From Natrinema sp. DC36 (lineage in GTDB: Archaea; Halobacteriota; Halobacteria; Halobacteriales; Natrialbaceae), in the NCBI RefSeq assembly GCF_020405225.1, contig NZ_CP084472.1, positions 2,790,001 to 2,854,000 on the forward strand: a DNA stretch of 64,000 bases, read 5' to 3'. Under the pieces are notes generated by a model. That model was not told the origin of the DNA. It ran no database searches and worked only from the letters and a program-made list of their open reading frames with translations. The first letter of the stretch is position 1, and every line of letters starts with the position of its first letter. Below are positions 26,238-34,119 of this stretch, one piece after another. Position numbers and translations under genes: made by a program.

Positions 26238-27311
26238 CTACTCGAATCCGATGGGATCGGTGGGTGGCTCGAGCGGGCTTCGGGGCAACTCGGCCCCGAT
26301 TTCGGGCACGTTGTACGCTCGCGGGGCGACGTCGTTCGGCCCGTCGGGATAGCAAAGCGACGCCACCGTCTGAATCTGCTCGCGGCCGACGCCGAGTTCG
26401 AACTGGCCGCCGCCGTACAGCCGGATATCGCGGTCCTCGCAGTAGGAAATCGTCTCGAGCAGCGACTCGAGCGAACCGAAACGGGAGGGTTTGATGTTCA
26501 ACCAACTGGGCTCCCACGGGAGCGCCTCGATATCCGCGAGGCCGTGAATCGGCGCGTCCCAGGAGACGCGGGAGCGAACGGCAGGATCCTCGAACAGCGG
26601 TCGCGTCTCGTCGGTCAGGTTGGGATCCTCGATGACGGCGTTCGGGAACGCCTCGAGGACGAGTTCGTACAGTTCGGGATCAGCCGGTACGTCCACGTCG
26701 GTGCCCTCGTACTGGCCCTTCAGGTCGAGGATGCGCACCGAATCGGTGCCGACCGTTTCGTCGATGGCCGCGACGAGATCGGCGCCCCACGCCGGGGTCG
26801 GGTCGAGCTTGAACTCGAGGTCGGGGACCCGCTCGCGAAGCGCCTCGAGCCGGTCGGTGGTCGGCGGTTCGCCGAGGCGAGTGCTGGCGACGAACCGGAC
26901 GGGATCGGCGCTGCGATCCAGCACGCTCCCGAGATCCGTCTCCGCGCGCCGGAGCGCGAGGTCCAGCGCGGCGCTCTCGAGGCCCCACCGCCGGTAGTTC
27001 CGAAAGACGTCGCGATCGGGTTCGCCGCCCGGAAAGAGCTCGAGGTCCGCGAGCCGCTCGGAGAACGACCCGACGGTGTAGTCGCCGGTGAGGTCCGGAA
27101 GCCCCGTCTCCGCCAGCCGGTCGTGGTCTTCGGTTTCGTAGGTGACGTCCTCGCCGCGACCCGTGATCGTGCCACCGTCGCCCGGATCCGGGCCCGAGAG
27201 CGAGAAGACGGTCGTCACGCGAGTGAACTCGCTCGAGGTCTCGCGCTCGAGACGCTCGGTCGCGACCGACTCGATCGTCAGCGGCAGGTCGGCGATCCGA
27301 TCGTAGTCCAT
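26238..27311 (-). CDS. Enolase-superfamily protein, substrate unknown (357 aa)
   Basis: TIM-barrel enzyme of the enolase superfamily (mandelate racemase / muconate cycloisomerase-like). Candidate catalytic residues line up: KLDP (Lys168), ILDLKG (Asp196), VIEDP (Glu228), WDAP (Asp252) and NIKPSR (Lys274), i.e. an intact D-E-D metal triad and two lysines. The end GGGQFELGVGR is also typical. Such proteins abstract an alpha-proton from a carboxylate. The reaction cannot be named. It lies 129 bp downstream of an asparagine-synthetase-like gene in the same direction, which suggests one pathway. Confidence 0.75.
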   Translation of the reverse strand: MDYDRIADLPLTIESVATERLERETSSEFTRVTTVFSLSGPDPGDGGTITGRGEDVTYETEDHDRLAETGLPDLTGDYTVGSFSERLADLELFPGGEPDRDVFRNYRRWGLESAALDLALRRAETDLGSVLDRSADPVRFVASTRLGEPPTTDRLEALRERVPDLEFKLDPTPAWGADLVAAIDETVGTDSVRILDLKGQYEGTDVDVPADPELYELVLEAFPNAVIEDPNLTDETRPLFEDPAVRSRVSWDAPIHGLADIEALPWEPSWLNIKPSRFGSLESLLETISYCEDRDIRLYGGGQFELGVGREQIQTVASLCYPDGPNDVAPRAYNVPEIGAELPRSPLEPPTDPIGFE

Positions 27312-27440
27312 ACGGGTCGTTCGACTCGCTACGGAAAGAAGGTTGGCCGCTACGGCAGCGTCGCGAGTGCGATGGATCGGTTGCTTCGCAGCTATGGCGG
27401 CTCGAGGGCCGTGACGTGCAGCGTCACGCCGGTCGACCGC

Positions 27441-29120
27441 TCACACCGACTCGATATCGGACCGCGGCGCGGCCGGGCGTTCGGAGACCGATACGATCCG
27501 GCTGTGCGGCGCGGGCTCGAGGTCGTCCGATCGCAGGACGCGGTCGCGCCAGACGGCGTAGCCGGCCAGGTTCCACGCGAGGCCGGGGGAGTGGTCGACG
27601 ATCTCGCCCCGGATATCCGGCGCGAACTCGGGCACGTCGTAGCGGTCGAAGACCGACTCGAGCGGGCCGGACGAAAGGAATCGGTCGGCCGGGAAGTTCC
27701 CGTTCCCCTTCGGCTTGCTCCGGTCGTAGTCGGGATACCACTCGCCGAGCAGGTTCTTCGGGACGTGTTTGGGCTCGCCGTCGTGGACGTACCGCTCCGG
27801 CGACTCGAGGCCGAGGGCGAGTTCGGCGATCGCCTTCCCCGCGAACGGCGTGTACATCTCGCGGCCCCGCGCGAGGCCCGCCTGTCGCCAGACGGTGACG
27901 GCGTCCTCGCAGAAGAAGTCGACCCACTGGCCGACGTGGACGTGACGGGCGTAGTCGTCGCCGGTCGCGTCGGGAACGCGATCCATCGCGTACTCGTAGC
28001 GCTGCCGCTGTCGGCGCTCGAATTCACGGCGACCGATCGCGTCGACGGCCGACTGACGGTCCGTGTACAGCGCGAAGCGCAGCGCCTGTCCGTCGGGATC
28101 CGACGGATGGCGGGTGAGTTTCTCGAGTTCGGAGCGGTGCCGGCGAAGCTTCTCCACCACGGGCGGCGCGTACCGGAGGTGGCGGGTCCGCCACACCGTG
28201 CGGGCGACTTCGAGCTGGCCGCTCAGTCCGAAGACGGCGTCCGCGACCTGTCCGCTGACGAGCGTGTCGCTGCCGTCGTATTCGCGATAGATGCCGTCGA
28301 ACGTCGGCGTCTGGAGCTGGTGGGGCGGCATCCCCAGCGCGTCGACGGCCGCCTCGAGCCGCTCGAGGTACGACGATTCGGACATCTCGACGACCTCGCG
28401 GTCGGTCTCGACGAGGTCGGCGGCGCGGTCAGCGTACTCCCGTTCGAACTCCAGTTCGGGCGTGTCGAACGAGCCGGTGACGCTCTCGGTCGGGTCCGTC
28501 AGGTAGGGCTCGAGAACGGTCGAATCGACGCCGCCGGAGAGCATGAGCGACGCCTCGTCGGCGATGGGAGCACAGACCGCCAACAGCACCTCGTCCAGTC
28601 GCTCGTGTGCGTTCGCAGGCGTGAGCCCGGACTCGGGCTCGAGCGTCTCCGTCAGTTCCGTTCGCGGCGTCGTCTCCCCCGGAGACCAGGTGAGCGTCTC
28701 GCCGTGACCGAGCCGGTCGATCCGTTCGACGTAGGAGTCGATCGGCGTCGTCCGATAGAGCAGGTGATCGGCCTTCGCGCGGGACGGGACCCGCCGATCG
28801 GCGGGCTCGAGACGGGCGAGCGCGTTCCGGAACAGGTCGGTCAAGACGGGCTCGCCGCCCGAATCGAGGCAGTAGAACACTTCGTAGGCGGACGTGATCC
28901 CGCGGTGGGCCCGAATCGTCGGCTCGTCCGCACGCGCCGAGAGGACGATGAAGGTACCTTCACCGGGGAGGGAATCGTGGTGCGCTTTGACGTCCCGAAA
29001 GTCGGCTCCGTTTTCGATCACCGACCGAAGCTCACGCCGATGCGTTCCACAGAGGATCCAACGTCGCCCGCCCGAGCGAACGACCTCGGCGTTCGGATTC
29101 GCGAGCAGTACTGTCGCCAT
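27441..29120 (-). CDS. Asparagine-synthetase-like protein with an ATP pyrophosphatase (PP-loop) domain (559 aa)
   Basis: Carries the SGGVDS ATP-pyrophosphate loop at residues 195-200, so it should adenylate a carboxylate and form an amide, as AsnB does. The N-terminal half is about 185 residues but begins MATVLLANPNAEVV: the Cys2 nucleophile of glutamine amidotransferases is absent, so it probably takes ammonia or an amine directly instead of glutamine. Later motifs YTPFAGKAIAELALGLES and KHVPKNLLGEWYPDYDRSKPKGNGN match the asparagine synthase C-terminal domain. Asparagine itself or a secondary metabolite may be the product. It seems to be the first gene of a pair with the enolase-like protein. 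Confidence 0.82.
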   Translation of the reverse strand: MATVLLANPNAEVVRSGGRRWILCGTHRRELRSVIENGADFRDVKAHHDSLPGEGTFIVLSARADEPTIRAHRGITSAYEVFYCLDSGGEPVLTDLFRNALARLEPADRRVPSRAKADHLLYRTTPIDSYVERIDRLGHGETLTWSPGETTPRTELTETLEPESGLTPANAHERLDEVLLAVCAPIADEASLMLSGGVDSTVLEPYLTDPTESVTGSFDTPELEFEREYADRAADLVETDREVVEMSESSYLERLEAAVDALGMPPHQLQTPTFDGIYREYDGSDTLVSGQVADAVFGLSGQLEVARTVWRTRHLRYAPPVVEKLRRHRSELEKLTRHPSDPDGQALRFALYTDRQSAVDAIGRREFERRQRQRYEYAMDRVPDATGDDYARHVHVGQWVDFFCEDAVTVWRQAGLARGREMYTPFAGKAIAELALGLESPERYVHDGEPKHVPKNLLGEWYPDYDRSKPKGNGNFPADRFLSSGPLESVFDRYDVPEFAPDIRGEIVDHSPGLAWNLAGYAVWRDRVLRSDDLEPAPHSRIVSVSERPAAPRSDIESV

Positions 29121-29205
29121 TATCGTCCCAGACCGGACGGGAAGCTATTGTTATGGGACGGATACTCCGCTCGAGCGGACAATCAATCGGCGATGAACGC
29201 TGCGG

Positions 29206-30882
29206 TTACTCCTTGCCGCGACGCTGGCGCAGGTTCTGTCGCGTGAACTGCGGCCGGGTGCCGATCGATTTCGGCGAGCGAAACGACCGGTAGAGCTGGA
29301 TCGCGACGAGTACCGAGAAGACTGCAGCGACGATCGATCCGCGGGGTGCCTCGAGGGCGTAGAGGACGCCCATCGAGAACAGCGACATGGTGAGCAACAT
29401 GCCGTAGACCAACCGCTTGGCGAGTTTGTCGAAGACGTTCTCTTTGTCCTCGACGCCGATGCGGACGAGGAGGTCGTCGCGGTCGAGCCGATCGAGCGCC
29501 CGCTCGGCTTTGGGCGCGAGCCGCGTGAGCGACTCGCCCGACCGGCGGAGTTGCCGGCCCGTTTCGTCGAGATACTGTCGGATGGACTCCTCGCGGTACC
29601 CCTGCTCGGTCAGATAGTCGGTCGCGGTCGAAATGAAGTCGAAGTCCTCGTCGAGGGTGACGCAGACCCCCTCGACGACGGTCGCGACCCGGAGGACGAG
29701 CGCGAGGTTCTTCGGCAGCCGAAAGGGGAAGACGTAGATCGAGTCCTCGATCTGACCGACGATCTGATTGACGCGATACTGCTCGACATCTTCCCCGCGG
29801 GCGTCCTGAATCGCGATCTCCATCACCTCGGCCATCACGCCCCGATCGGCGTCCGGGCTGAGCGTCCCGATTTCGATCAGCGCGTCGAGGATCGCGTCGA
29901 TGTCCTGGTTGGCGACGGCGATGTAGAACTCGGTGATCTTCTCCTGGACGAACGGATCGACCCGCCCCGACATCCCGAAGTCGTAGAAGACGATCCGGCC
30001 GTCGTCGGTCACCGCGAGGTTGCCCGGGTGCGGATCGGCGTGGAAGACCCCGTCGTCCATGATCATCTGCAGGTACGCTCGCTCGAGGTTCTCCGCGACC
30101 TCGGTTCGGTCGATCCCCTTGCGATCGAGTTCCGCGAGGTCGTTGATCTTCGTCCCCTCGATGTACTCCATCGTGAGCACGCGCGGGCCGGAGTGGCTCT
30201 CGAGCACGTCGGGAATGAGAAACCGATCGTCGTCCGCGAAATTCGACCGGATCTCGGCGAGCATCTCGGCTTCGCGCTCGTAGTCCATCTCCTCGCGGAT
30301 CGTCTTCGAGAACTCCTCGGCCAGGTTCTCGAGCGAGAACGATCGGGCGTCGTCGACGAAGTACAACAGGAGCGGCAGCGACCACTTGATGACCCGCAGA
30401 TCGGCCCGAACGAGGTCCTCGATCTCCGGGCGGCGAACCTTTACGGCGACGTCACGTCCGACGTCGGCGTTCGTCTCGGACGTTCTTCCCTCGCCCCGTT
30501 CGCTCTCGGCCCGCCGCCGCTCGGTCTCGGGGTCGAGACGTGCTCGGTAGACCTGTCCGAGGCTCGCACCGCTGATCGGCTCGGTATCGAACTCTGCGAA
30601 GCGCTCGTCGACGGGTCCGAGTTCCGCCTCGAGCACCCGTTTCGCGTCCGGCCAGGGAGCCGGCGGTACGTCGTCCTGGAGGGACGCGAGGGTGTCGATG
30701 TACGCCGGTGGGAGCACGTCGGGGCGGGTCGACAGTAACTGGCCGAGTTTGATGAACGTCGGCCCGAGAGTCAACAGCGACTCGAGCAGCACCTCGGCCC
30801 GGTGGCGGTGCGTCTCGGGGTCGACCTGCCGCGGGCGACCGAACAGGAGAAAGCGCCGTCGGTCGCGGGCGTAGGCGAGCAA
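29206..30882 (-). CDS. UbiB/ABC1 (AarF) family atypical kinase (558+ aa)
   Basis: Membrane-associated protein kinase-like fold of the ABC1/UbiB family, linked to lipid or quinone metabolism. LGPTFIKLGQLLSTRPDVLPPAYI is the KxGQ motif; SGASLGQVYRARL is the Ala-rich nucleotide loop; EMDYEREAEM, FHADPHPGNLAV and VFYDFGMSGRVD are the catalytic segments. Two hydrophobic helices lie near the end (GMLLTMSLFSMGVLYAL). The TTG at 30882 gives a protein that begins mid-family: in the same frame the conserved sequence RLASLRAYKRFVIVARQFLPLL reaches up to about 30945, but no ATG/GTG start is in frame after the TGA at 30949-30951. A GTG 7 codons upstream in another frame suggests a +1 slip; see findings. 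Confidence 0.85.
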   Translation of the reverse strand: MLAYARDRRRFLLFGRPRQVDPETHRHRAEVLLESLLTLGPTFIKLGQLLSTRPDVLPPAYIDTLASLQDDVPPAPWPDAKRVLEAELGPVDERFAEFDTEPISGASLGQVYRARLDPETERRRAESERGEGRTSETNADVGRDVAVKVRRPEIEDLVRADLRVIKWSLPLLLYFVDDARSFSLENLAEEFSKTIREEMDYEREAEMLAEIRSNFADDDRFLIPDVLESHSGPRVLTMEYIEGTKINDLAELDRKGIDRTEVAENLERAYLQMIMDDGVFHADPHPGNLAVTDDGRIVFYDFGMSGRVDPFVQEKITEFYIAVANQDIDAILDALIEIGTLSPDADRGVMAEVMEIAIQDARGEDVEQYRVNQIVGQIEDSIYVFPFRLPKNLALVLRVATVVEGVCVTLDEDFDFISTATDYLTEQGYREESIRQYLDETGRQLRRSGESLTRLAPKAERALDRLDRDDLLVRIGVEDKENVFDKLAKRLVYGMLLTMSLFSMGVLYALEAPRGSIVAAVFSVLVAIQLYRSFRSPKSIGTRPQFTRQNLRQRRGKE

Positions 30883-30958
30883 CAGCGGGAGGAACTGCCG
30901 GGCGACGATGACGAATCGCTTGTACGCGCGGAGGGAGGCCAGCCTCGGTCACCCCGCG

Positions 30959-31321
30959 TTAGGCGTCCTCGTCGACGATGTCGATCGTCGTCTCGCCGCT
31001 CGTCCCCCGTTTCGGGAGGGTCAACTCGAGGACGCCCCGATCGACCGTCGCCGTCGCGTTGGCGTCGGAGGCGTCGTCCGGCAGGGGTAGGTCGACGTCG
31101 AGGAAGAGCGAGCGGTTCTCCTCGACGTACTGGTAGTCGTCGGTCGGCTCCTTTGTTCGGTGGGCGTCGATGGCGATCCGACCGTCCTCGATCGCGAGGT
31201 CGAGCGACTCGGCGGACACTCCGGGCACGTCGAGCACGAGCAGGTAGGCGTCCTCGCTCTCGAGCAGATCGAAGAAGACGTCCTCGGAGAGATCCCGCAA
31301 CGCGTCGCGGAGCGCAGACAT
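30959..31321 (-). CDS. Hsp20/alpha-crystallin family small heat shock protein (120 aa)
   Basis: Chaperone that binds unfolding proteins. AYLLVLDVPGVSAESLDLAIEDGRIAIDA is the first half of the alpha-crystallin domain; NRSLFLDVDLPLPDDASDANATATVDRGVLELTLPKRG contains the A-x-x-x-n-G-V-L-x-L-x-x-P-K signature. The C-terminal I-x-I motif is present as TIDIVD. Length is near the archaeal norm. The UbiB coding region begins within about 10 bp of its stop, so the two are one operon. Confidence 0.88.
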   Translation of the reverse strand: MSALRDALRDLSEDVFFDLLESEDAYLLVLDVPGVSAESLDLAIEDGRIAIDAHRTKEPTDDYQYVEENRSLFLDVDLPLPDDASDANATATVDRGVLELTLPKRGTSGETTIDIVDEDA

Positions 31322-31491
31322 GGATACAGGTTCGAACGCCGATACGAAAAACCCCGCGGTCGCGGCGAGACGGTGACACCCTGCGAACGATCTATGACGG
31401 TTTCACTGACGAGTTGTATACGGAGCGGACGCGTTCCGTGTCACTCCGACCTGACCAACCGACGTGCGGTGGCGATCTTCACCACCCGACA

Positions 31492-31688
31492 TGCAGTGGC
31501 GTGCGCTGTCTGCGAGGCACCCGTCGGGAGTGCCTCGAAAGCAAACGGAGAGCAAAGCGATCCGTGAGCAGGCCGTCTGAGCGCTAGCGAAGGCGGCCGA
31601 TGATATTGTGGGAGGAATGAGCGAGCGACGAATGGAGCGAGTGAATCGGCTGGGGAGGATGAGGAAATTTCCTGTTGCCACGATAGCA
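31492..31688 (-). repeat. Copy B of the hairpin-rich intergenic repeat family
   Basis: 197 bp on the minus strand, in the 650-bp gap between hsp20 (minus) and moeA (plus). On the minus strand it starts TGCTATCGTGGCAACA (ending at 31688), has CCTCCCCAGCCGATT, and ends CAGCGCACGCCACTGCA (31508-31492). The interior contains the hairpin GAGGCAC...GTGCCTC. It faces copy C back to back; the left ends are only 83 bp apart. Confidence 0.75.
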
Positions 31689-31771
31689 AAATATTGCCTT
31701 TTCCGGACGATCAGTCTGTCCATTCCGTATGTATGGAGTGATCCGCCCAGAGAGGGGGCGTAAGAGTGTGC

Positions 31772-31900
31772 TGCTATCGTGGCAACACGGAGGAGCCACG
31801 CCCTCCCCAGCCGATTCGCTCACTGCGTTCGCTCATCCCTCGCACGAGTTCGAACCGCGGTTCGCTGTCCGCTCACCGCGATACAGCGCGCGCCACCGCA
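31772..31900 (+). repeat. Copy C of the hairpin-rich intergenic repeat family
   Basis: 129 bp, the shortest copy: TGCTATCGTGGCAACACGG, then CCACGCCCTCCCCAGCCG, and right end CAGCGCGCGCCACCGCA. It lies 75 bp upstream of the moeA start on the same strand. With copy B it forms an inverted pair separated by 83 bp. Confidence 0.75.
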
Positions 31901-31975
31901 GGCTGCCCCCTCGATTTGCATGGTCGAGCCGCGGGTTCCCCCACGCTTTTGGCCTCCGGCGACTCGAGTCACCGT

Positions 31976-33304
31976 ATGGAAGGTGCCGACCGCGAGCGCA
32001 CGGAGGCCGGGTTCAAGGTGCGGACGCCGGTCGACGAGGCGTGTCGGATTCTGCAGGAGGCGCTCGAGGGGAGCGGGGACGGCGATTCGGGCGCGCCCTG
32101 CGGGACCGAGACCGTCGACGTCGACCGCGCGGACGGCCGCGTCCTCGCCGCGCCCGTCTCTTCGGCTCGAGACGTGCCACACTACCGGCGGGCGGCGATG
32201 GACGGCTACGCGGTTCGCGCCGCGGACACGTTCGGGGCCAGCGACCGGTCGCCGGAAGTGCTGCGGATCGCCGAGCCCGCGGGCGGGAACGACGGGGACG
32301 GCGAGCACGCCACCGCCGACCGGATCGAGCCCGGAACGGCCGCGCGGGTCCACACCGGCAGCGCGCTCCCCGAGGGAGCCGACGCGGTCGTCATGATCGA
32401 GCGGGTGACAGAACTCGAGTCGGCCGGCGAGCTCGAGGTCGAAGACGCGCTCGCGGAGGGGGAAAACGTCGCGCCCGTGGGGGAGGACGTCGAGGAGGGC
32501 CAGCACCTGTACGACGCCGGCCACCGGCTCCGGCCGTCCGATCTGGGACTCCTTCGGTCGGCGGGCTACGGCCGCGTCGCGGTGGCCCAGCAGCCCACAG
32601 TCGGCGTCGTGCCGACGGGCGAGGAACTCGTCGCGGGCGACCCGGACCCCGGCGAGGTGATCGAGACCAACGGGCTCACCGTTTCGCGGCTGGCCCAGCG
32701 CTGGGGCGCTCGAGCCACCGACCGCGACGTGGTCACCGACGATCCCGAGTCGTTGCGCGTGGCGATCCAGCGGGATCTGACGAAGGACGTGATCGTCACG
32801 ACCGGCGGCTCCTCGGTCGGCGAGCGCGACCTCCTCCCGGAAGTGATCGACGATCTGGGGGAAGTGCTCGTCCACGGCGTCGGGCTCAAACCCGGTCACC
32901 CCGTCTGTCTCGGGATCGTTCGGGACACCCCCGTGCTCGCACTGCCGGGCTACCCCGTCGCCTGCATCGTCAACGCCGTCCAGTTCCTCCGGCCAGCCCT
33001 GCGCTGGCTCGAGGGAACCACACCCGACCCCCACCCGACGACGCGGGCGACCCTCGAGCGCAAGATTCCGAGCGAACCCGGGACGCGGACGTTCGCGCGG
33101 GTTCGGCTCGAGGCTCGCGACGAGGGTGAACGTGAGAGGAATCGTGAGGAACCCGAGTACACGGCGATTCCGACGCGAGCGAGCGGGTCAGGTGTCCTCT
33201 CGAGCGTCGCGCTGGCGGACGGCTGGGTGGTCGTCGACGACGACCGCGAGGGGGTTCCGGCGGGCGAGACGGTCGCCGTGGAGAACTGGGAACCGAACGG
33301 TTGA
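31976..33304 (+). CDS. moeA: Molybdopterin molybdenumtransferase MoeA (442 aa)
   Basis: Inserts molybdate into adenylylated molybdopterin to finish the cofactor. Motifs: MDGYAVRAADTFGA and TGSALPEGADAVVMIERV in the N-terminal domains; VVPTGEELV and TTGGSSVGERDLLPEVI in the MPT-binding domain; GVGLKPGHPVCLG and LPGYPVACIVN at the C-terminal end. Length is standard. ATG 31976 (MEGADRERTEAG) follows a CGCTTTTGG box by about 30 bp, fitting a leaderless promoter. A second, longer MoeA lies at 37147. Confidence 0.9.
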   Translation: MEGADRERTEAGFKVRTPVDEACRILQEALEGSGDGDSGAPCGTETVDVDRADGRVLAAPVSSARDVPHYRRAAMDGYAVRAADTFGASDRSPEVLRIAEPAGGNDGDGEHATADRIEPGTAARVHTGSALPEGADAVVMIERVTELESAGELEVEDALAEGENVAPVGEDVEEGQHLYDAGHRLRPSDLGLLRSAGYGRVAVAQQPTVGVVPTGEELVAGDPDPGEVIETNGLTVSRLAQRWGARATDRDVVTDDPESLRVAIQRDLTKDVIVTTGGSSVGERDLLPEVIDDLGEVLVHGVGLKPGHPVCLGIVRDTPVLALPGYPVACIVNAVQFLRPALRWLEGTTPDPHPTTRATLERKIPSEPGTRTFARVRLEARDEGERERNREEPEYTAIPTRASGSGVLSSVALADGWVVVDDDREGVPAGETVAVENWEPNG

Positions 33305-33351
33305 CTGCGAGTCCCGCCGGAACTCGGGCACACCCGATCGCACGGTGGCTG

Positions 33352-33400
33352 TGCGATTAGTGGATAACCGACTTCGTGCGATCGGTGGACAACCGACTTC
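33352..33400. repeat. Two tandem copies of a 24-bp direct repeat
   Basis: The segment GTGGATAACCGACTTC (33360-33375) recurs as GTGGACAACCGACTTC (33385-33400), each preceded by TGCGATT or TGCGATC. Period 25 bp, two mismatches per unit. It sits between moeA (stop 33304) and DedA (stop 33399, convergent), so it may mark a terminator region. Short and probably minor. Confidence 0.5.
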
Positions 33401-34037
33401 AGTTGTTCCGACAGGTGCCTCGTTCTCGTCGCCGGTACTCCCTGACGACCAGGAGTCCCAGCACGAGGGCGACGACAACGACCACTGCAGTGAGAACCGG
33501 CCGATCGGCGGCGAGGGAGCCGGCGGCTTCGAACAGGGACTGCTGTCTGCCGTAGTAGACGACCGCGCCGACGGCCGCGTAGAACAGGACGGTGCCGGCC
33601 GCGGTGTAGACGCCGAACCGGGTCGGCGACATGTCGGCGAGCGCCGCCGGGATGGTGACGACGGACCGCAGCGCCGGCAGGAACCGGCCCCAGAAGACCG
33701 ACGACGTTCCCCAGCTGCGGAACCACCGGCGGCCGCGTTCGGTCGCGTCCTCGGAGACGTCGATCCGCTCCCGGAAGCGGCCGAGTCCGCGTGATCCGGG
33801 TCCGCGAAACGCGTAAAACAGGACGAACGCGCCGAGCGTGCCACCGATGGTCGCCGCCCCGACGAAGACGACGAAGGAGACGGGGCCGACGACCAGCAGT
33901 GCGGCCGCGGCCGGAACGACGACCTCGCTCGGGAAGAACGGAAAGAGCATCGAGGTCTCGAGGAACGTGAAGATCAGCAGTGCGAGCGGGCCGTACAACT
34001 GAATGAATCGCAGTGCGGCCGTCCCGAGATCCGCCAT
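33399..34037 (-). CDS. DedA-family membrane protein (212 aa)
   Basis: SNARE-associated/DedA (VTT domain) protein, known in bacteria to help membrane lipid scrambling and proton-driven envelope homeostasis. AALRFIQLYGPLALLIFTFLETSMLFPFFPSEVVVPAAAALL contains the family E-x-x-x-x-P-x-P-S/G pattern; GATIGGTLGAFVLFYAFRGPG and RSWGTSSVFWGRFLPALRSVVTIPAALADMSPTRFGVYTAAG follow, with the conserved F-G-R-F-x-P-x-x-R. Four or five hydrophobic segments are present and the length is normal. Confidence 0.87.
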   Translation of the reverse strand: MADLGTAALRFIQLYGPLALLIFTFLETSMLFPFFPSEVVVPAAAALLVVGPVSFVVFVGAATIGGTLGAFVLFYAFRGPGSRGLGRFRERIDVSEDATERGRRWFRSWGTSSVFWGRFLPALRSVVTIPAALADMSPTRFGVYTAAGTVLFYAAVGAVVYYGRQQSLFEAAGSLAADRPVLTAVVVVVALVLGLLVVREYRRRERGTCRNN

Positions 34038-34119
34038 GGCCGGGCTACGAATGGGCGACGTATTACTGTTCGGGCGGCATTCTCGAGGAGATCGTCAAAG
34101 TCGGACGGCCGCGACCGAC

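Noticed and set aside
25944-29246. A 1100-codon plus-strand open frame opposite the enolase-like and asparagine-synthetase-like genes
   Set aside because: Its composition is Arg/Val/Gly/Glu-rich in the manner of an antisense frame of GC-rich DNA, with no motif, while the minus strand carries two clear enzyme families.
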